Made by a program: the position numbers and the translations under genes. From Streptomyces sp. NBC_00683 (GTDB taxonomy: Bacteria > Actinomycetota > Actinomycetes > Streptomycetales > Streptomycetaceae): DNA of 64,000 nucleotides. Shown here piece after piece: positions 59,244-64,000 of this stretch. Numbering within the stretch: position 1 is the first letter of the stretch; each line of letters starts with the position of its first letter. Location: NCBI RefSeq assembly GCF_036226745.1, contig NZ_CP109013.1, positions 2,976,001 to 3,040,000 of the forward strand, written 5' to 3'. The notes under the pieces are model-generated. The model searched no databases and had not been told where the DNA came from. It saw nothing but the letters and a program-made list of their open reading frames with translations.

Positions 59244-59251
59244 CCCGGACG

Positions 59252-60301
59252 TCAGCTCGTCTCGGTGATCTTGGCGAGGGCGCGCGGCGCGTCCGGATCC
59301 TGCCCCCGGGCGATCGTCACCTCGTACGCCAGCATCTGCAGCGGCAGGATCTCCAGAACCGGCTGCAGTTCCTCCGCCACTCCCGCCGTCGGCAGCACGA
59401 AGCCCGCGGACGCCGCCTCCACCTGCGCCTGGGGGCCGACGACGAAGAGGTCGGCGCCGCGGCCACGGAGCCGGTCCAGGACGGGCTGCAGGGCCTTTCC
59501 GCCCCGGCCGTCGGTGACCACGGCGATCACCGGGGAGATGTTGTCGACCATGGCCAGCGGACCGTGCAGCAGATCCGCGCCCGAGTAGGACAGAGCGGGG
59601 ATGTAGCTGGTCTCCATCAGCTTGAGTGCGGCCTCCTTGGCCGTGGGGTAGCCGTAACCGCGCGAGGTGATGACCATGCGCTCGGCGAAGCGGTAGCGCG
59701 AGGCCAGCCCCGCCACCTCGGCCCTGCGACCCAGGATCCCGTCGGCCAGGTCCGGCAGCACCGCGGCCGCGGCCGCCCCGTCACCACCGCCCAGGGCCTC
59801 CACGAAGAGATAGAGCGCCAGCAGGGAGGCGGTGTAGGTCTTCGTGGCGGGCAGGGCCCGCTCCGGGCCCGCCAGGATGTCGATGTGGTGCTCGGAGACC
59901 GCGGCCAGCCCCGAGTCCGGATTGTTCGTGACCGCGAGGGTGACCGCACCGGCCTCCCTCGCGGCCTTCGTCGAGGCGACCAGGTCCGGCGAGCCCCCCG
60001 ACTGGCTGATGGTGATCACCAGGACGTCCGTCAGATCCGGCTTCGCGCCGTACGCCGTCGTGGTGGACATCGAGGCCAGCCCGCACGGCAGGCCGAGCCG
60101 GATCTCCAGGAGGTACTTCGCGTAGAGCGCCGCGTTGTCCGACGTACCGCGCGCGGTGAGCAGGACGAAGCGCGGCTTCCTCGCCGCGATCTCGGCAGCC
60201 ACGGCAGCGATCGGGCCGGCCCCCCGGCGGAGGATGCGCCTGAGCACCTCGGGCTGCTCGGACATCTCTGCGGACATGATCACACCCGGACGATCGGACA
60301 T
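59252..60301 (-). CDS. Double SIS-domain sugar isomerase (GlmS/AgaS-like)
   Basis: A 349-residue protein with two sugar-isomerase domains and no glutaminase domain. FVLLTARGTSDNAALYAKYLLE, TISQSGGSPDLVASTKAAREAGA and VTNNPDSGLA make the first SIS domain. MVITSRGYGYPTAKEAALKLMETSYIPALSYSGADLLHGPLAMV is the second, with the KxxE catalytic-like stretch of GlmS. It probably acts on glucosamine-6-phosphate or a related amino-sugar phosphate. The ATG at 60301 has GGGAGG upstream. Divergent from nagB across a 184-bp gap containing a DasR-type box, so likely induced together by GlcNAc signals. Confidence 0.9.
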   Translation of the reverse strand: MSDRPGVIMSAEMSEQPEVLRRILRRGAGPIAAVAAEIAARKPRFVLLTARGTSDNAALYAKYLLEIRLGLPCGLASMSTTTAYGAKPDLTDVLVITISQSGGSPDLVASTKAAREAGAVTLAVTNNPDSGLAAVSEHHIDILAGPERALPATKTYTASLLALYLFVEALGGGDGAAAAAVLPDLADGILGRRAEVAGLASRYRFAERMVITSRGYGYPTAKEAALKLMETSYIPALSYSGADLLHGPLAMVDNISPVIAVVTDGRGGKALQPVLDRLRGRGADLFVVGPQAQVEAASAGFVLPTAGVAEELQPVLEILPLQMLAYEVTIARGQDPDAPRALAKITETS

Positions 60302-60438
60302 GACGGTACCTCCCGGTCGGTGCTGGCTCGCACGAGTCGAACACGACAAACCGGACCTCCGCCAGCGGGGCGACGCAAGGGTTTCCGTGCGCGGACAGTT
60401 CACCTCCGGACTACCCGCTTCTGCTAGATTGGACTTCG

Positions 60439-60454
60439 ATTGGTCTATACCACA
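60439..60454. promoter_or_regulatory. DasR-responsive element of nagB and the SIS gene
   Basis: ATTGGTCTATACCACA, 32 bp before the nagB start, is a near-consensus DasR site (GGTCTA-TA-ACC core). In S. coelicolor DasR represses nagB until glucosamine-6-phosphate accumulates. Shared by the two divergent genes. Confidence 0.8.
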
Positions 60455-60485
60455 TGACGCCACTCTCCAGATCGGCAGGCACAGC

Positions 60486-61271
60486 GTGGAAGTTGTCATC
60501 GTCCCGGACGCCAAGGCAGGCGGCAAACTCATCGCGGGTGCCATCGGCGCCCTGCTGAGCCGCAAGCCTGACGCCCTGCTCGGCGTTGCCACCGGCTCGA
60601 CCCCGCTGCCCATTTACCAGGCCCTGGCGGCCAAGGTCCGCTCCGGCGCCGTGGACGCCTCGCGCGCCCGCATCTGCCAGCTCGACGAGTACGTCGGGCT
60701 GCCTGTCGGCCACCCCGAGTCGTACCGTTCCGTGGTGCTGCGCGAGGTCGTCGAACCGCTCGGCCTGTCCGAGGCGTCCTTCATGGGCCCGGACGGCTCC
60801 GCCGAGGACGTCCAGGCCGCCTGCGAGGCGTACGACAAGGCGCTCGCCGAGGCCGGCGGAGTCGACCTCCAGCTGCTCGGCATCGGCACCGACGGGCACA
60901 TCGGCTTCAACGAGCCGTGTTCCTCGCTCGCCTCCCGCACCCGGATCAAGACCCTGACCGAGCAGACCCGCGTCGACAACGCGCGCTTCTTCGACAACGA
61001 CATCGAACAGGTGCCGCGCCACGTCATCACCCAGGGCATCGGCACGATCCTGGAGTCGCGCCACCCGATCCTCCTGGCCACGGGCGAGGGCAAGGCCGAC
61101 GCGGTCGCCCAGACCGTGGAGGGACCGGTCGCCTCGATCGTGCCGGCCTCCGCACTGCAGCTGCATCCGCGCGCCACGGTCGTCGTCGACGAGGCGGCGG
61201 CGTCCAAGCTGAAGCTCGCCGACTACTTCCGGGCCACGTATGCGGCGAAGCCCTCGTGGCAGGGCATCTGA
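60486..61271 (+). CDS. nagB: Glucosamine-6-phosphate deaminase
   Basis: A 261-residue hexameric-type enzyme converting glucosamine-6-phosphate to fructose-6-phosphate and ammonia. VEVVIVPDAKAGGKLIAGAI starts the protein. GVATGSTPLPIYQAL is the phosphate loop, QLDEYVGLP holds the catalytic Asp, and GIGTDGHIGFNEPCSSL is the active-site lid. It starts at GTG 60486, chosen because the upstream frame runs through the DasR box. It ends the catabolic route from chitin-derived GlcNAc into glycolysis. Confidence 0.96.
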   Translation: MEVVIVPDAKAGGKLIAGAIGALLSRKPDALLGVATGSTPLPIYQALAAKVRSGAVDASRARICQLDEYVGLPVGHPESYRSVVLREVVEPLGLSEASFMGPDGSAEDVQAACEAYDKALAEAGGVDLQLLGIGTDGHIGFNEPCSSLASRTRIKTLTEQTRVDNARFFDNDIEQVPRHVITQGIGTILESRHPILLATGEGKADAVAQTVEGPVASIVPASALQLHPRATVVVDEAAASKLKLADYFRATYAAKPSWQGI

Positions 61272-61285
61272 GACACCCCGACGGA

Positions 61286-61320
61286 AGAGGGCCGGACACC
61301 CAGCGGGTGTCCGGCCCTCT
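61286..61320 (+). terminator. Perfect 16-bp terminator after nagB
   Basis: AGAGGGCCGGACACCC (61286-61301), loop AGC, exact complement 61305-61320, 15 bp after the nagB stop and between convergent genes. Confidence 0.9.
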
Positions 61321-61379
61321 CGCGTTCCGACAGGCCGCGTCCCGGTCGGCGGAACTCCGCCCGTCGACCGGGACCGCCC

Positions 61380-62912
61380 TCACACGTTCCGTACGCCCGT
61401 GACCGCCTCGGCCGCCGCGACCCCGCACACCCGTGCCGCACCGTGGGTGGCGATGTGCAGTGCCCCCCTCGGCGGCGCCTTCGGCAGGCCCATCTCGACC
61501 ACGATGGTGTCGGGACGCGCCGCCACCAGGGCGTCGAGCGCCTCCCCCATCCAGGCATGGCGGTGCGCGTCACGGACGACCGCCACGATGCGCCGCTCCC
61601 CCGCCGCCTTGAGCACCTGGTTCGTGGCCGCCTGCGTCCCGTCGCCGTACGTGTCCGTCCCGGTCCCGGGCACCAACCGGGCCAGCTCCTCGGCGACGCC
61701 CCACGGGGTCTCGTCGCCGACCGCGATGTTGGCGACCGGGGTGAACGCGGCAACGTACGCGGGCCCGGTGAGCGGTTCGGCGCTGCCGGTGACCTTCACG
61801 GCGCGGCGGGCCGCGACGAGCCCGATGCCGCTGTCGGCTCCGGTGCCGGGCGCGGTCCCCTCCTGCATGTCCGCGCCCGGCTCCGAGGCAGCCCCCCTGG
61901 CCCGCTGCGTCCAGGACGCGAGAGCCCGTACCCGTGCGGCGGCGTCGGCCAGCCGCTCCTCGGGAAGTTCACCGCTCCGTACCGCCGCCACCAGGGCGTC
62001 GCGCAGCCGCAGCACGGTCTCCTCGTCGGCCAGCCCGCCTCCGACACAGATGGCGTCGGCGCCGGCGGCTATGGCGAGGACGGAGCCGCGCTCGATGCCG
62101 TACGTACCGGCGATGGCGTCCATCTCCATGCCGTCGGTGACGATCAGCCCCTCGTAGCCCAGCTCCTGGCGCAGCAGACCCGTGAGGATCTGGGGGCTCA
62201 GTGTCGCCGGGCGGTTCGGGTCGAGCGCGGGAAGCAGGATATGTGCACTCATCACTGATTTGGAACCCGCTGCGATGGCCGCCCTGAAAGGCACCAGCTC
62301 ACGGGCGTGCAGCGTGTCCAGATCCACGTCGATGCGGGGCATCGCGTGGTGCGAGTCGACCGCCGTGTCGCCGTGCCCGGGGAAGTGCTTGGTGCAGGCG
62401 GCCACGCCGGCGGCCTGGAGGCCCTCGACGTACGCCGCGGTGTGCCGGGCGACCAGGGCGGTGTCGGCGCCGAAGGACCGGACGCCGATGACCGGATTGC
62501 TGGGATTGGAGTTGACGTCCGCGGACGGCGCCCAGTTGAGGTTGACGCCGCACTCGGCCAGCCGGCGCCCGAGCTCCCGGGCAACGGCCCGGGTCAGGTC
62601 CACGTCGTCGACGAAGCCGAGGGCGTTGTTGCCGGGGAAGGACGAGCCGTTGCGGACCTCGAGGCGGGTGACGTCGCCGCCCTCCTCGTCGATCGCGACG
62701 AGTACGTCGTCCCGCTCGGCCCGCAGCTGCGCGGTGAGCGCGGCAAGCTGTTCGGGCGATTCGATGTTCCGGCCGAACAGGCCGACGGAGGCCAGGCCTT
62801 CGCCGACCCTGCGCCGCAGCCAGTCGGGGGCGGTGGTGCCGGTGAACCCGGGCTGCAGCACGGCGAGGGCATCGCGCGTGACGGTGTCCGTGGTGGATAC
62901 GAGGGTGGTCAT
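61380..62912 (-). CDS. dasD: GH3 beta-N-acetylglucosaminidase (NagZ/DasD-like)
   Basis: A 510-residue family 3 glycoside hydrolase without signal peptide. The TIM barrel contains VAIDEEGGDVTRL, NLNWAPSADVNSNPSNPVIGVRSFG, KHFPGHGDTAVDSHHAMPRIDVD (substrate-binding KH and the catalytic His/Asp loop of NagZ) and VTDGMEMDAI (nucleophile Asp). The remaining 150 residues form a second domain. It likely releases GlcNAc from chitobiose inside the cell after import by DasABC. It follows dasC by 8 bp on the same strand, as dasD does in S. coelicolor. Confidence 0.9.
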   Translation of the reverse strand: MTTLVSTTDTVTRDALAVLQPGFTGTTAPDWLRRRVGEGLASVGLFGRNIESPEQLAALTAQLRAERDDVLVAIDEEGGDVTRLEVRNGSSFPGNNALGFVDDVDLTRAVARELGRRLAECGVNLNWAPSADVNSNPSNPVIGVRSFGADTALVARHTAAYVEGLQAAGVAACTKHFPGHGDTAVDSHHAMPRIDVDLDTLHARELVPFRAAIAAGSKSVMSAHILLPALDPNRPATLSPQILTGLLRQELGYEGLIVTDGMEMDAIAGTYGIERGSVLAIAAGADAICVGGGLADEETVLRLRDALVAAVRSGELPEERLADAAARVRALASWTQRARGAASEPGADMQEGTAPGTGADSGIGLVAARRAVKVTGSAEPLTGPAYVAAFTPVANIAVGDETPWGVAEELARLVPGTGTDTYGDGTQAATNQVLKAAGERRIVAVVRDAHRHAWMGEALDALVAARPDTIVVEMGLPKAPPRGALHIATHGAARVCGVAAAEAVTGVRNV

Positions 62913-62920
62913 CGCGCGCG

Positions 62921-63793
62921 TTATCCCTTCACTGCGCCGGACGTGAGCCCCGTGGCCATCTTCCCCTGAATGATCATGAAGAAGATGACCACCGGGATGG
63001 AGATGAGCGTGGAGGCCGCCATCAGCGCGCCGTAGTCCGTGCCCCGTTCGGTGGTGAAGGTCATCAGCCACACGTTGAGCGTGTACTTGGAGTTGTCGTT
63101 GATCAGGATGTACGCGAAGAGGTACTCGTTCCACGCGTTGACCAGCGCGAAGATGGACGCGGCCGCGAGCCCCGGGGCCAGCAGCGGGAAGATGACCCGG
63201 CGGAAGGCCCCCATGCGGGTACAGCCGTCCACCATCGCCGACTCCTCGAGCTCCACCGGGATGTTGATCACGAAGCCGCGGATCATGATGGTCGCGAACG
63301 GCAGCGTGGACACCAGGTAGACGACGATGAGTCCCCAGTACTCGTCGATGCCGCCCAGGGCGTTGAGCTGCAGGTAGATCGGGATCAGCATCGCGGTCGG
63401 CGGCAGCATCTGGACCAGGATCATGATCATCATCAGCGCCTTCCGCCCGAAGAAGCGGAAGCGTCCGATGGCGAGCGCGGCGAGCGTCGCGATGATCATG
63501 CCTCCGAGCACGGCGGTGACCGAGACGATCAGGCTCGACTGGATCGCGGTGGCGAAGTTGTCCTGCTTCACCGCGCGCGCGAAGTTGTCGAAGGTGAGGG
63601 AGGAGGGCCACAGGGTCTGGTCGTACGACCGGATCTCGTGGTTGGGGCGCAGGGAGCTGACGATCAGCCAGTAGACCGGGAAGGCCATGAGGCCGGCTGT
63701 GACCAGCGCCAGGATGTTGTAGCCGAGGCGGTTCTTCTTGCGGTCGGGCCGCAGGACCTGGGCAGGAGCGTTCGAGGGTGCGGAGGTGCTCAT
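62921..63793 (-). CDS. dasC: Chitobiose ABC transporter permease DasC
   Basis: A 290-residue MalG-type permease with six spans (LGYNILALVTAGLMAFPVYWLIVSSL, LIVSVTAVLGGMIIATLAALAIG, and others). The ATPase-contact loop is EESAMVDGCTRMGAFRRVIFPLLAPG. Imports chitobiose or GlcNAc oligomers with DasB, the DasA binding protein and the shared MsiK ATPase. Its ATG overlaps the dasB stop by 3 bp. Assignment to Das rests on family plus the neighbouring GH3 gene, nagB and DasR-type box. Confidence 0.9.
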   Translation of the reverse strand: MSTSAPSNAPAQVLRPDRKKNRLGYNILALVTAGLMAFPVYWLIVSSLRPNHEIRSYDQTLWPSSLTFDNFARAVKQDNFATAIQSSLIVSVTAVLGGMIIATLAALAIGRFRFFGRKALMMIMILVQMLPPTAMLIPIYLQLNALGGIDEYWGLIVVYLVSTLPFATIMIRGFVINIPVELEESAMVDGCTRMGAFRRVIFPLLAPGLAAASIFALVNAWNEYLFAYILINDNSKYTLNVWLMTFTTERGTDYGALMAASTLISIPVVIFFMIIQGKMATGLTSGAVKG

Positions 63794-64000
63794 TCGACCT
63801 CTCCCGTCTTGATCAGCTGGCGCAGGTAGTACACGGCGACACCGGAGAGCATCAGGACGGTGATCAGAGCGATCGCACTGCCCTGGCTGAAGGAGGTGGA
63901 CTCGAACGCCTTGGAGAAGGAGTAGAGGCCGAGGGTCTCGTAGTCCGGCTCCGGCTTGTTGCCGCGCAGCAGCCAGATCTGGCCGAAGACGTTGAAGTCC
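63790..64000 (-). CDS. dasB: Chitobiose ABC transporter permease DasB, C-terminal part (runs off the window)
   Basis: The last 69 residues of a MalF-type permease run in from the right edge: DFNVFGQIWLLRGNKPEPDYETLGLYSFSKAF, then a final span (GSAIALITVLMLSGVAVYYLRQLIK). The gene overlaps dasC at ATGA. Only the C-terminal part is visible. Confidence 0.85.
   Translation of the reverse strand, partial: DFNVFGQIWLLRGNKPEPDYETLGLYSFSKAFESTSFSQGSAIALITVLMLSGVAVYYLRQLIKTGEVE

Larger units (their letters stand above)
58802..59251. other. Intergenic region (450 bp) upstream of the kinase gene
   Basis: Holds the pdtaS promoter (TACGCT at 58808-58813), a DasR-like box at 58920-58935, an unconvincing 40-codon plus-strand frame (58972-59094), and an 11-bp tandem repeat near the SIS gene stop. 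No RNA gene recognised. Confidence 0.5.

Noticed and set aside
1..64000. Mobile elements, CRISPR arrays, tRNA or rRNA genes
   Set aside because: I looked for transposase or integrase proteins, regular spacer-repeat patterns and cloverleaf-like segments on both strands and saw none. Small RNAs cannot be excluded by eye.

Overview
This is a chromosomal segment of a Streptomyces or very close relative. The support is the very high GC content with strong third-position GC bias, frequent GTG starts, and a run of Streptomyces hallmark genes: nickel superoxide dismutase with its protease, a conservon (cvnABCD), snapalysin with its LysR regulator, a WhiB-like protein next to a PdtaS-type kinase, a SigH-type sigma factor with its anti-sigma factor, and the das/nagB chitin-sugar genes. 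Gene order resembles what I remember of the SCO5230-SCO5300 region of S. coelicolor. That comparison is from memory, not computed. I see no phage, transposon, CRISPR array, tRNA or rRNA, so this looks like conserved core-side chromosome.

Layout. 1-2618: two divergent AurF-like diiron proteins, a TetR regulator and a small conserved protein. 2691-6792: a pseudokinase fused through one membrane span to a PQQ-type beta-propeller, then a secreted NlpC/P60 hydrolase. 6855-12592 (minus): conservon cvnA-B-C-D ending in a styrene/indole-monooxygenase-like flavoprotein. 12929-16279: PP2C-like phosphatase, MarR regulator, GH25 lysozyme and a lipoprotein polysaccharide deacetylase. 16382-18811: Lon protease with a ClgR-like box. 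19135-21860: a spermidine-synthase-like methyltransferase and an OmpR/HK two-component pair. 22120-25932: the multifunctional 2-oxoglutarate enzyme Kgd. 26023-29900: DUF6104, a membrane protein, a DUF4097/PadR pair, and a ClpN-only protein with a small HTH protein. 29932-36076: GNAT/oxidoreductase operon, malic enzyme, and a polar amino acid ABC transporter.

36235-44445: methyltransferase, CGNR zinc-finger regulator, sodX/sodN, an alpha/beta hydrolase, two short-chain dehydrogenase-like proteins with DUF952 between them, LysR/snapalysin and DUF6304. 44524-49700: GNAT, then the most striking locus, a family 2B encapsulin shell gene (EshA-like, with an internal cNMP-binding-like domain) followed by a polyprenyl diphosphate synthase. 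It diverges from an NsrR-type [4Fe-4S] regulator and a flavohaemoglobin. 49840-53320: a leaderless amidase, a PLP desulfhydrase-like enzyme, a Na+/H+ antiporter and a UBP zinc finger. 53552-58801: anti-sigma/SigH, a membrane protein, a diacylglycerol-kinase-like protein, wblE and a PdtaS-type kinase. 59252-64000: amino-sugar metabolism with a SIS-domain protein and nagB (divergent, sharing a DasR-type box), a dasD-like GH3 enzyme, dasC and partial dasB.

Themes: cell-wall and amino-sugar turnover (NlpC, GH25, deacetylase, amidase, das/nagB), oxidative and nitrosative stress (sodN, hmp/nsrR, malic enzyme), and developmental or stress regulation (sigH, wblE, lon, conservon). Many perfect GC-rich hairpins separate transcription units, and about ten genes have a -10-like TANNNT motif 6-7 nt before the start codon, suggesting leaderless mRNAs.
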